NCBI GenBank assembly: GCA_031763025.1
Contig: JASSKH010000012.1
Location: 1,984,001-2,048,000, forward strand
DNA length: 64,000 nucleotides
Source of the DNA: Macrocystis pyrifera
Taxonomy: Eukaryota; Sar; Phaeophyceae; Laminariales; Laminariaceae
Direction of reading: 5' to 3'
A program made the position numbers and the translations under genes. Below, in pieces: positions 43,984-55,219 of this stretch. Below the pieces are notes generated by a model that did not search any database, was not told where the DNA came from, and was given only the letters and a program-made list of their open reading frames with translations. Within the stretch, counting starts at the first letter, position 1; every line of letters begins with the position of its first letter.

Positions 43984-46900
43984 ATGCGACTCCCGCCAGA
44001 GGTGAACAGGGCCGTCTACGTCAGGTGACCCATGGATGCTGCTGCTTGAACTCATCTGCTGCTGCTTCAACCAGTGTTGGATATCGTGTCGAACGTTTTG
44101 ATATATCAAAAATATCGAACGTGTTTTGCCCTCCCTGGCATCCCCGTGTTTTTTATGTAGACACTGAAACTAAAGCTTGGATGCATCAAATGTCGAAAAC
44201 GTATCGATTACGAAGTCTTTTTGTTTATCGGTATCGTATCGACCTCGATTCCGATATCGATGTATCACTACTGTGAGTAGCTTCAACACAGTTACTGCTT
44301 AAACATATCTACTGCTTTCATACCCGGCTTGCAACTGACCAAAGGCATCCAATATGCCTGCAACACATCCAAGGCTTCCAACACACCCAATGCTTCAACA
44401 CGTCCGATGCTTCCAATACATTTCTCCGTCATGCCCAAAGCTTCGACACGTTTGTTCGACACATCCGATGCTTCAACGCATCCGATGCTTTACAAATCCT
44501 TTGAAAGCTTCAACACATCCACTGCTTAAACACACCCATTGCTTCAACATCTGCTGTTTAACCCATATTTCTGCTCCTACAACACATCTGCTTCAGCACA
44601 CCTACTGCTTCAACACGTCTGCTTGAAAACGCATGGAATGCTTCATCATATGAATGGTTCAACACCTCCTATGCTTCCACACATCTGCTGCTTTTAAATA
44701 CCTGGTATTTTTTTTTCTGCTGTGGTCAGCTTTTCAAGCTGTTTGACATGCGGTTCGCGCATGTTCTACATTTGTCATTGATCATCGTGACGTTACTTGA
44801 CCGTTTCTCCCCTTTTCCCGACTGAACCAACGCCTTCGACGCCTGTCAGAAACCTTCCCTTCAAGATTTCTGCGGATGAAATGTACGACATATTCGGGAA
44901 ATACGGGGCTATCCGACAGGTCCGTCAACCACAAAATACCAAGTTGGGGAGGGATGTGGGGAAGGGGGGTGGGGCAGTAGGGGGAGGCGGGGCAAGGCGA
45001 GGGACGGGGGATACGTCATCTGTCTACCTATCAACCTAACAGCATTAACGTGTGAAGCTATGAGGCGTTTTTTTTTTACCTGCGGTTACACCAAAAAGTG
45101 TAGACATGTACCGTACACTATCACACGGGTGTTGAGATAGCACACCCGCTCGAACGGATTTGTCTACTGATTTTCCCATTAACAGCGGGAGTCCTAACGC
45201 CTACATGCATTCGTCTATGCAACCTTCTCGACGAGATATTTCCGAGATATTTCCAAAGCCGCCAATTTTTTCTGTGTGTGCCCCCCTTGTTTTCGAGAAA
45301 ACTGGCTCGGAAATCCCTTGATTTTGAGAAAGTTGGCTCGGAAATCCGTCCCAGGACGTGTGCTATGTTGAGTGTTTAAAACGGTGCGCCGCTCTGTGCG
45401 GTAATATAAGGACCGTTTATACATGAATATGAAGGCCAAGCGGTCCTTATTTTTACGCCCAGAGGGTTACATATTTTGCCCGTTTTTTTCTGTTATAGTA
45501 AGGGTAAGCGGTCGTGGGTAGTGGGCTTGAGTGTGCGCGGTTTGTGGCCCAATGAGGGTACAACACGCCGCAAAATGTGTTCGATACTGGGCTGCTGTAC
45601 TCGTACATAGCTGTTCGTGTTTCTGTTGTTTTCTTGACTGCAGAGACTCAAAGGTTGTCTTTGTATGTAAGTATTTGTAGCCAACCGCCTCGTCCAACAC
45701 GAGAAGAACCCCCGCAAACCTTGAACGGCTTAGCCCGCCAACCGTTCGATCAGCCCGCCACCCGTTTGGTACGGGTTCGTATGTTACGACAAGCAATATA
45801 GCCACCACCCATGCCCGACGTCACTCACCCTTGCGGTAATAGCCGAACCGTTACGCTATGCTATGGTATGATATGATATGATTCGATGTGATGTGACATG
45901 ACATCATATGGCATGATAAAGTACTCACCCCGTACCAAGCGCGATGGAAGTATCACACCTAGCTTGCAAACACGGTCTCGATTTTTTTTTCGATCTCGCA
46001 TTTTTTTTTCGAAGATATGATATGATATCATATGATTCCGTGACATGTCTGTCTCCTATGCCGCGTAGTTTTTACATTATTTTTTCTAACTTTTTTTTTT
46101 CATCACCCTGACGATAGAATTTTTGTACTTGACATGATAGCGTGTGATAAGCTTCCGTGACGTGCCTGTCCCTTCTGCATCTGTTGGGGTTTTTATAATC
46201 ATCGCGATGATTCAGATTCGATTGGGAGACAGACAGGACACGAGAGGAACCGCGTTCGTGGTGTACGACGACATCTACGATGCCAAGGCGGCGGTGGACC
46301 ACCTCAGCGGCTTCAACGTTTGCGGCCGGTATCTCATCGTGCTCTACTACCAGGCAAGCTTTACCCCTTCGAAACTTGAGAGGGGACAAGTGGCGACAAA
46401 AAAAATGTCGATTACAGTAACGGCCACTGCGTGATACAATGGTTGGTGGCCGAGTTACAATGGTTGAAAGCTAGGAGTTCGTACGGCACGGGCGGGCTCG
46501 GCATGACCCTATGATACCCATACTACTGCTGCTGGGCGCTCACACTGCTCGTAGATGGTTGAATGGTTGATAACACCAAATTTTATCAACCATTGTTTTG
46601 GTCGCTAACTCGGGGTTCCCAAGGGGTGAATGAAGCCTTTTTAGAGCTGCCCTGCTGCACAGAAACGAACACCTCAATATAATATAGTTTCAAGGTTCAA
46701 GTGATTTGTACAGAAATTGATACCTTATTATAATTTCAAGTGAATAGTACAGAAATGACTACCTTGTTATAATTTCAAGTGATTTGTCCCCCCCGAAATG
46801 GGAGTCCAATCCTAAAGGGCTGCTTAACTTTCAGAACCGCAGAAAAACAAATCTCACACTAAGTCCAGGTAATATGGTTTGTCCCCCCCAAAATAACGTT

Positions 46901-49751
46901 CCTTTTTTCGTGCTAGAAAAATCCCACGCTCAGCCCGAGTAGTTCATACCTAGGACAGATCATTGATTCCCCCCACAGTTCATGATCTAGATGTTTCAGG
47001 GTAGATAGATGGACATATCCCTGATTTGTATGATGTGTATGATTTGTATGATCTACAGCTCATGTTGGCGGGTGGGAGCCGTATAATCTGCACGATCTAG
47101 CATAGGTTTCCTGGGTAGGATCTGCACTAATATACGATGCTGCACAGCATATGTATCATAGCAGCGGGTTAGGATCTAGATGATCTACTGTAGACAGATA
47201 AATCATGATCTGTCCGAGATGTGAACTACTGTACAGCTTTTTGTCACCAAACTCGCTTTTGTTTCTTTTTGGTTTAGCAGATTTTTTCCCACGCGTGCTC
47301 CAAGGACGAGTTTGTCCCCAAAACTGCCCAAAAGCGCCCTTTTTTTTGCTGCTGCTCCAGAAGTGATCCCACAGTATTTCCAAGTAGTTTGTTAGTCCCC
47401 AAAAACGTGGGTGCAGTTCTGGAGGGGTTTTAAACGAACACTTTTGGGAGCCAGACAAAGCGACCTAAGAAACGACACGTGCGGTATGTTAACGGTTCAC
47501 ACCTCGGACAGATAAATCAGCAGTTCCCACAGTTCACGATCTAGATCTTTAAGAGAGAAGCTATATTCCTGATCTGCGTGATCTATAGGTCATGTTCCCA
47601 CGTGGGAGTCGTCTACCCTGTATGATCTATCATAGGACGCGTTTTCTGGGCTGGATATGTACTGTACAGCTCTTACAGATCCTGCACAACCTCTCATAGC
47701 GGCAGGTTAGGATCTAGATGATCTATCTATCTATCTATCTGTAGATGATCTATCTGTAGATGATTTATCTGTAGATGATCTATCTGAAGATGATCTATCT
47801 GAAGATGATCTGGCCGACGTGTGTAGTGCAGTGTACGAAGCGCGTGCGGCAGAACAAGGGTCATCAGGCTGCGCGCGCGTGTGACGTACACCTTAGCTAC
47901 TACGTGGCGCTCCGGACGCATCGCCTACTCCAGCAGCCTCTGCTACTTGGTGTGGCCGATTCTGTATCCGTCGTTTCGTTTCGACCATTCCCTCCTTTGA
48001 AGCCCCCAAACGGGGTAAAACTTGTGAGATACTTGGTGAGAGTATTATTACGGGGGACCATAGTAAATAGCACCTACGGTAGACACAAAAACTATATATT
48101 TCCCTATTTTTATCAAGAATAGTTGGTCCTATTTACTTTGGTCCCCCGTAATAGCAGCTCTCGCTAGGAAATCGCGCTAATATGCGGGAACATATTAATA
48201 GTATTAATAGTCAGGACCAAACATGGTGTGCAACACACGGGGATATATTGGTTTTGGGTCCATCGTGAGTTCTGATTTTTGTGGCCCCTCGTTGAAGCGG
48301 ATATTTGTAGTTGTCCTCAACTACCTGTGCGAGCGTGTGGAAGGAAGTTGAAACATGAACAACGGAGATCTCCTCAGGCTAAATGGATGTCCGACTCCAC
48401 CCATGTAAAAGGGGTCATTAGTCATACCCTCCTTTTTCTTCTACAGGATCTTCGGCTTGCCCCGGCTCAAAAGCAAAGGCCTGCCTTAGATTTCAGCTGT
48501 AGGAAGTCCGACTTCACCTGGCTCAAAAATAAGGCATGCCCTGTATTTTTTGGCGGCCGTGTGAACTAACCTGTCGCTTCGCTTGTGACCAGCTGAAATA
48601 GTTTTACCTCCGCACGCGCGCCCGATCGTGTACCACCTCGTCACGTGCCCTCCACCGTGTGACCGCCCTGTATCCCCGCTTGTGGTTGCCAGCCTGCCAA
48701 GATGCAGAAGCGGATGGATCAGCAGGCCAAGAAGAAGGAACTCGAGGACCTCAGGTATACCCGGGTCGTACCTGGTACATGGTATTCAAGGGATGTGCTT
48801 GGCAGGGGTGCGCACGAAAACCCCCAAAAAACGACACCCCACTATCCATTTTGGAGACCCAAACAGGGGGTATACTTGAACCAAACGTTTAAAACTTTTT
48901 GAAAAACTCGTTTTTTTTTTTTCGGAAATTCTTTGGGTAATCCAACCCCACTGGTTCCTTTTCATTGTGACCCTTTTAGGAGCGTGGTGAGTGTCGTTTA
49001 GTCTCTTTGCCGTGCGCCCCTCTGTTTTGTAGGGCCTTGTTTTGTTTTGTTTGTTTGGTTTGTTATTTTTTTACCGTCACGTTTAGCTCATCAGCTCAAC
49101 TCGTATTATCCAAGATAGTGTAGGTGGTTTCAACCCCAGCAGCATTCTGCTCGAACCGGGGTTACAGGCGTCTTCCTTTCTATTCCCTCCGGGAGTTTCC
49201 TTCTTTTTTATGGCGCATGGGGTTCAGCATTCCCGCTGCTTGTCGATTTGCATTGGTTCTTTTGTGTGTACCTGCTTGGAGACGAACTACTTGGTATTAA
49301 TAGTACGGCAAACATTGTGTACAGTAGGTAGTAAGAGGGGTGTTGTAACACATGCTCAAAAATATCCCCCCTCGTCCCCTTGGAGAATAAGCACTCAGTA
49401 GTATACTTCATAGTCAGATGATTGTTGTGGGTTGTAACAAGGAAAACGCCTACCAGGTGTTTAGGAGTATATATGAAGACGCTGTTTTGCCTATAGGCAA
49501 AAAACGGCCTCATATGATGATACCCCCCTGCTCTCTGAGAGAAACTGCGTAGAATCGGGGTATTGAATTGTATGCAGTAGTTAGTATGAAGGATAGCGCC
49601 TGCTTAAGGATACCCCGCGTCCGTCTGTCCGTGCCCTCCGCCCTCCTCCCTTCGCGTCTCGGCTGTGTTTTTCTTTTTTCGTGCGTGCAGGACGAAGTTG
49701 AGAGTGGCGAAAGAAGAAAACAAGGACGGAGAACCGGCAGAGTCCAAGTAA
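43984..49751 (+). CDS. SF3B6: SF3B6 (SF3b14/p14), branch-point-proximal spliceosomal RRM protein
   Basis: Five exons: 43984-44024, 44850-44919, 46216-46353, 48693-48754 and 49691-49751. All phases agree and the product is about 123 residues; human SF3B6 is 125. The first exon reads [14 protein letters not shown], then [20 protein letters not shown] (RNP2 side), then [16 protein letters not shown] (RNP1) and [18 protein letters not shown], then [20 protein letters not shown], the conserved C-terminal helix that binds SF3B1. The last exon ([19 protein letters not shown]) is less conserved and less certain. The protein is a U2 snRNP SF3b subunit near the branch adenosine. The intron after 46353 uses a GC donor (CAG then GCAAGC). 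ATG 43984 follows an AG acceptor, so an upstream exon is possible. The introns host MITE, minisatellite and dispersed repeats. Confidence 0.92.
44078..44275 (-). repeat. Dispersed TCGATA-rich repeat, copy 2 (intronic)
   Basis: Inverse of 238-510, sharing CCTGGCATCCCCGTGTT and TTTGATATATCAAAA/TCGAACG words. In SF3B6 intron 1. Confidence 0.55.
44290..44690 (+). repeat. CTTCAACACA minisatellite
   Basis: Imperfect units of 16-18 bp such as GCTTCAACACATCCGAT repeat some twenty times within SF3B6 intron 1. Confidence 0.7.
46390..46620 (+). repeat. Dispersed repeat family 3, copy 4
   Basis: Has GCCACTGCGTGATACAATGG, GAGTTACAATGGTTGAA, TACGGCACGGGC, GGGCGCTCACACTGCTCGTA and ATCAACCATTGTTTTGG. Here ACTACTGCTG is present before CTGGGCGCTCAC where the 4625 copy has only ACTGC. 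Confidence 0.6.
46940..47225 (+). mobile_element. GATC-rich TIR element (MITE family 2), copy 3
   Basis: Starts near CCTAGGACAGATCATTGAT and ends ATCATGATCTGTCCGAGATG. In SF3B6 intron 3. Confidence 0.65.
47502..47823 (+). mobile_element. GATC-rich TIR element (MITE family 2), copy 4
   Basis: Ends CACACCTCGGACAGATAAAT and GATCTGGCCGACGTGTG are inverted complements with few mismatches. A 15-bp minisatellite (GATGATCTATCTGTA) has expanded inside its right end at 47715-47805. Confidence 0.75.
48048..48151 (-). mobile_element. Stowaway-like MITE, copy 9
   Basis: 104 bp flanked by TA at 48046-48047 and 48152-48153, in SF3B6 intron 3. Confidence 0.87.
49010..49245 (-). mobile_element. SINE body and tail, diverged copy
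   Basis: Shares the GGCGCATGGGGTTCAGCATT and TTCCCGCTGCTTGTCGATTT words with SINE copies 1 and 2. On the minus strand it ends in an A-rich tail (49020-49070). In the last SF3B6 intron. Confidence 0.6.
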
Positions 49752-51180
49752 CGCGAAAGGATGACGAAAAAGGAACACGAGAGGAAAGACAAGGGAGCAC
49801 AAAAGAACACACCAAATGGATGGTACCAGAGGAAAGAGAACGAAAGGAGCTCGAGAGGATCACGAAAGGAATACCAACGAAACAAGCGCCTATCGCTTGG
49901 TCGATCCTCTCGCCGTTTACAGCTGCTACTTCGCTACTTTTTGTTTATTTTTTTCTACGTTGCTGATTTTGATTCAGTACAAGTATGAGAGTTCTCGAGT
50001 ATGCTACAGTCAGTAGTACTTTAGGATTACCCTGGTATAGTTTGCTTTAGTACCTCGAGTAGCCAAAAGTACTGCAAGCACTACCTTAGCCCTCTGTGGA
50101 TGCTCTCAACCCTTTGAGATGCACACTCTCCTTCTGGGGACAAAGTACTTGAAAATATTATAGGATAAGGTTTGCAGCAGTAAAGGGTTAAAAAAACAGC
50201 GACGGTGGTGGTGGTAGTGGTCTTGACGGTAGCGGGTCGAGCGCTAGAACTGAAGAGCCTCGCGCGAGCGCACGGCGCTCGAAAATGTGTTCGGCGTGTT
50301 AAAGAGCATGAACGACTCGCTGTAAGACTCTGAGCAAGGTGCTCGCAGCGTCCGGAGCATTCGGGAAGACATGAACCGCGGGCCACCACCATAAGATGGC
50401 GCACGGTGCTCGAGTATCCGAAGCAGCACAGCAGTGCCCGACGTGTCAAGCGGACATTAATGGCGCACCCCCGCATGGTCAACCATCCCTCATCTTGAGG
50501 GCGGGCCTACCGTCCAATAGCAACGGCAACCTATCCCAGGCCATGCAGCTCCACCTCACAAAGTTAGCTAGGAGAACGTCAGGGCCAGCGTTGACGTCGG
50601 GCGTTCGGCGTGATGGAATGGTGTGTGTCTTCGGCGTGTTCCTGTCGATTCCAGGGCTTCACGGGTGCTCGAGACTAATTTATCCGTTTTATGTTGTTTT
50701 CCCACGTCATCGTAATCGTCATTGGTTGGACATGCGCCTGTTATGTTTAGCCCTTGCAATGACGTTGGCGCTACTCGAGGGCGGACAAGAAGAGCAAAGG
50801 CGCACGAGCGCTTTTTCTGACCGGACTGCTTTGTCCCCTCGCCTCTCCGCAATGGTGTACGATCACTCTGCTGCTGTGCTCCTTGTTGTCTTATTCGTTT
50901 TTTTTTTGTGTCGCTTTTGGGGCCGACAATGAAAAGGAGGCCGCTACAGCTGCAGCTGGTACACACCCATGTATACGTGCAAAACTCATGTTTGTTTTCG
51001 TGACATATCTAATCAAGCCGCAAGTCTTGCTTCCACCGCACGTATATAACGAAACGAAGGGAAGGTGTTTTTTGCTGGCGAGGCACGGCTATACTTTGTT
51101 TATCATGTGGTCTTGTACTGTACTGTACCGTAAAAGTACAGTACAATAATGGTACTCCAGTTACTGAACATGCGGTAGTC
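49752..51180. other. Intergenic DNA with a possible decayed coding fragment
   Basis: A plus-strand frame near 50280-50380 reads ENVFGVLKSMNDSL, stop, DSEQGARSVRSIREDMN. It looks like old coding sequence but matches no family I can name. The rest has no assigned content. Confidence 0.3.
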
Positions 51181-51184
51181 AGAG

Positions 51185-51390
51185 GTGTCGGCTCCTCTCC
51201 CTCCTCCGGCCGTCGCTTTCATTCTTATCGTGCACGAGTTCAGCAGTCCCAGTGTTCTTCGTCTTTCATCACATTCTGCTACAACATGCTCTTGCGCCTT
51301 CTGCCACACGAGAAAAAGGCACAGAGAGTATACATATATTTTTCAACCCCCCCGGGCTTCGAATCCCCGCCTTCATGCCCAGCAGAGTTG
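51185..51390 (-). mobile_element. SINE head and body, diverged copy
   Basis: Body words GTTCAGCAGTCCCAGTGTTC and TCTTTCATCACATTCTG align with SINE copies. Near 51355-51375 the minus strand has GGGGATTCGAAGCC, a B-box-like arm. Confidence 0.45.
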
Positions 51391-51899
51391 ATAATATTAT
51401 TATAGTTTACCAACAACAGAATGCAAGTGGTTGACGCACGACCCGTACCCTGCATTAATACGTTGCTACTGCGTAACACCCATCGTTTTGGTCTACCCTC
51501 CTTGCTGTCCTGCTTTTTGCAACACATCACCTCCGCTCTACCTGTCTTTCGCCGATCGCTACAACCAGACGAAAACTCTCTCATGTACAAGCACAGTGAG
51601 TAAACTAGTCGACGTGCAATTCAGGCAGTATTGCATGTGCCATACGACGTGTGTATACGAAGACAGAAAGCGGGGTTGGCTGTGGTCTAACCGTAGAAGA
51701 CTGTCATCGCTGTTGGCCGTTGCGCTGGTGTTCGAGCCTCGACCGGTGTATATTTTAATACGCAAAGGACTTTTTCTGGGCGTCACCGAAATCGCGAAAG
51801 CGTGCGTGGCAAACTCCGATAGGAATCGACGAAACAGACGGCAAGTTGACCCCTATATGCAAGATGAAAAAGAAGGCAAGTACCAGGGGGGGAAATAGG

Positions 51900-52000
51900 G
51901 AAAGACACCTGCGATCACCGCGGCTTTGTCCAAAAGGCCGTTGAGGGTGAAGCCTCCCACGGGTTGGCCTGGAAAGTAAAAATGACGAAAAAAACATAAA
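51900..52000 (+). mobile_element. SINE body and tail fragment, opposite orientation
   Basis: TTTGTCCAAAAGGCCGTTGA and CTGGAAAGTAAAAATGACG followed by an A-rich tail match the 3' half of the SINE. Confidence 0.6.
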
Positions 52001-52364
52001 AGTAGAGCGAGCTTTTACCCACTTCCAGTGCATCAACGGCGTAGGCGTCTCGGGAACGTCCAGCGTTTAACCGCTTGGAGCTATGTTGTCGCACGAGCGG
52101 TGCCGCTGCCCTAAAACACGAAGATGTTAACCTGGGGCGGGGACGGCGGGTACCACGGAACATACAAGCATATTTACTGCAGAGAAGAGTCAACGATAGG
52201 CGTTGCCCTGCTGTTCCCTAGGTGTTACCTTTGAACGTGTGCGAAAAGACGATCGCGGTGGTGGTGGTGGTCGGTGTTGGGGTCACGACTAGAGCTTGGT
52301 TGGAAACTGTCAACCCGAAAATAATTAAAGTGACAACCAACAGGATGTACCGGTAGATAATAGC

Positions 52365-52480
52365 ATTACCTTTACTTTCCAGTTGAGTTCGTATTATATC
52401 GTAAGAGGGTTCACTCTTGGAGGCCTTCTGAATAAACCGTCGTGTCACACGTGCCGCCCCTTCCCCCCAATATGAGAGCA
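52365..52480 (-). mobile_element. SINE body fragment
   Basis: Plus strand reads TTTACTTTCCAGTTGAGTTC, GAGGGTTCACTCTTGGAGGC and ACACGTGCCGCCCCTTCCCC, in the same order as copy 1. Confidence 0.6.
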
Positions 52481-54942
52481 ATGACTAAGGAACGTAACAG
52501 CATGCATACCTAGACGTCGACTTGAAAATTAACCACTAATTCAAGGTTTTCCAGCCGTTCTCACAAAAAATTACCCGTAAATCGCAAGACGAAGAAAATT
52601 GTCTGATGTATCAGGATTTGGTAAGTATCGTGCTATCTTAGCAGAGGACGATACTTTCTCAAAAACCGCCCCATCAGCCCCCTCGCTCAGAGCGCTCAGA
52701 GATCCGAGAGTCTTGTGCGTGGGCCACAGCAATGCCTCAAATATCAACTGCGAAAAATAAAACGTACATACGAAACAAGGCGTTCTCATGATCGCATCAA
52801 GCACATAACGACGTACGACGCGATCGGCGAAGACGAGGACAGGAAGGCGTGTTTCACGCTCCTCCGAAACGGGAATCAACGCGTCGCTTTGTGCCGTGCT
52901 TGGTAGTGTACTAAATATCGATATTGTAAAACCCGACAATGATTGGCCTTGCCGTGCTATTCCCTACCCGGTAGGTGTTGCCTCAAGGCTGAATATAAAT
53001 ATTCAATACCTTGTTAACATTTCACCGTACGTCAAGAGCTATCAGGGCTGGGCGGGTTAGCTCTACTCACACACCACGACCCGACCCAACGTGTCAGCCC
53101 CAAAAAATACCTACTCCTCTGTAGTACGTTTCGTCCATAAGTTACAATGATTTCACCAAGACTCCCTCACGCACAGCAGGAAAAGATCCATCACACATGA
53201 CACATCAACAAGCAAAAATCGAAGCCCAAAGAAAAAAACAAGGAAAATTCAAATAGATCACAAGAAATTACAAGGGAATTTCCAAGAACTTTCACACATA
53301 ATTCAAACAAAATTCGAGGAAAAAGAAAAATAAAATTCTTCGTTTTGACGTCAACAAGACAAGCACATGCATAACAACACCAGGACAACCGCTCCCCGAA
53401 GCAGGAGGGCTGGCGAAATCTCGCCCACCGCCATCACCAATAAGTGTATACGTGCGGCATTTTATTGCGCTACCAACCATAGTACAAGCCATCAATCATT
53501 TGACACAGACGGTGAACCTGACAGAACAACGCCTCTTTCACCACAGGCAAACCGTCACTCGAGATAAAATTGACCAATCACAGTACTGTGGGCACGAAAT
53601 GTCTTTCTCTACTGCGTGTACACACTGTTGGGTGATAAAGCCTTGAGTATATATATATACGAAAGTAGGAAGTAACTTGCGCCGAGAATTCCGGCGCGAG
53701 TCTTCGCCCATATTTTTCCTCATCAACCCTTCCGGTACGTCATGTGATACAGTAGACTACAAGCACGCCCTTGCGAGTACAAATACTATCGTCCGGAGAG
53801 GTAGGTTTTAGAGGGCAGCCCAGCCCTGCCCCGTTATAAAGAAAGAAAAAAGCTCGGCTGCGTGGCTCTACTGTGACAAACCTACCTCGTCAGCAGTTCT
53901 ATATATACCCCTACAACCGCCCACCGCCGCCGCGACGTACAGGCACCTGAGAAAAATGCACAGATTTTGCTTCAACAAAAAATTGACAGAAATAAACCCT
54001 CCCCCCTGCTCCGTCCTGAAAGGGATGCGTGGTCAATGACCCAAAGACTAAGACAAGCAACAAAGTAGTACACCCCCCCCCCCCCCCCCCCCCCCCCCCG
54101 GAAAGAGTCTGCCAAAGACTCAGCGAAACCCGCTATGTACTGTTTTATGTATAGTAGTGGGTGTATGTGAAGGGTACTATACTCCCCCCCCCCTCACTAT
54201 AAACACGCTTCCTATCCGTGAAGGCGCTTGACGGTGCGGACTCATCAAAAGGCGTTTCGATACTACGTACCAGCATAACAGTGGATAACGGTGCGCATGT
54301 TGTTGCGCAGCGTATATAGCACCCCTTGCCACCAAGACAACACCCTCCTGCTCTTGAAGGCGCTTATAGATAGTGTCATCCAGAATCACCGTAACCCGTT
54401 GCAGCCCAACATAGTGGATGCGTAATGTGTTAAGAAGGACATGGATCTCGCACCCCCATCCCCCATCAAGACTTCCATTCCTGGTCTTAACAACTCTCAA
54501 TGACGCAGACTCATCCAAACCCGACAGTGCGCATAACAAGGGGTGCGAAGTGCTTTCGGGCAGGGTGTAAACTCCGCCGTCCCATCCCGCAACTAACACC
54601 TGCAGAGCTTACCACTTACCACTCTGTCCCGATGTATGAGGACCATTTGTACACTAATATTCCATACAAATGGTCCTATCATTTTGCGACAGAGCAATAT
54701 TCGGCACCACCCCCTTCATTGGTAAACTACCCATGCTTTCAACACACACAACTTGTCTCCTGCTCCCATTTAGCACCCCGATTCCACCCCGACCTGATCC
54801 CACTTGGACCTCAGCCCTCCAAACTGAACGTGGTCACATGAGCAGCCACCAGCAGGGCCCACCAAGCACCTTGATTCCACGCCGACTAAAATCGGGGCCC
54901 GGCCACAACAGCAAAAAAACAAAAAAAAATCGTCTAATAAGT
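52481..54942. other. Intergenic DNA, nothing assigned
   Basis: Contains a 27-C run at 54073-54099, a second C run near 54184, and a hairpin at about 54639-54675 (AGGACCATTTGTA / TACAAATGGTCCT). Overlapping frames on both strands have no recognisable domain. Confidence 0.35.
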
Positions 54943-55200
54943 GCACACATTGGACAGATCCCGATCTATCTGTAGATCATCCAGATCTTGGTTGACCCGC
55001 AGTTATGACGTGTTGTACAGGATCTTTGTAACAGGTCCAACCCAGGAAGCATATGCTAGATCATGCCGTTCATACGGCTCCCACCCGCCAACATGAGCCA
55101 GATCATACAGATCGTACGTATCACACAGATCATTACACCTGTCTGCCTTGAAAGGTCTAGATCACGACCTGCGGACGGGCGATCTGTCCGCTGTGTGACT
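54943..55200 (-). mobile_element. GATC-rich TIR element (MITE family 2), copy 5
   Basis: Ends GCACACATTGGACAGATCC and GATCTGTCCGCTGTGTGAC are inverted complements. It lies just downstream of the ABC transporter stop codon. Confidence 0.72.
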
Positions 55201-55219
55201 AAGTGGTCAACTACCCCCA

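Noticed and set aside
50396-50932. 178-codon frame as a membrane protein gene
   Set aside because: No domain, overlapping frames on the opposite strand, and no supporting splice structure.
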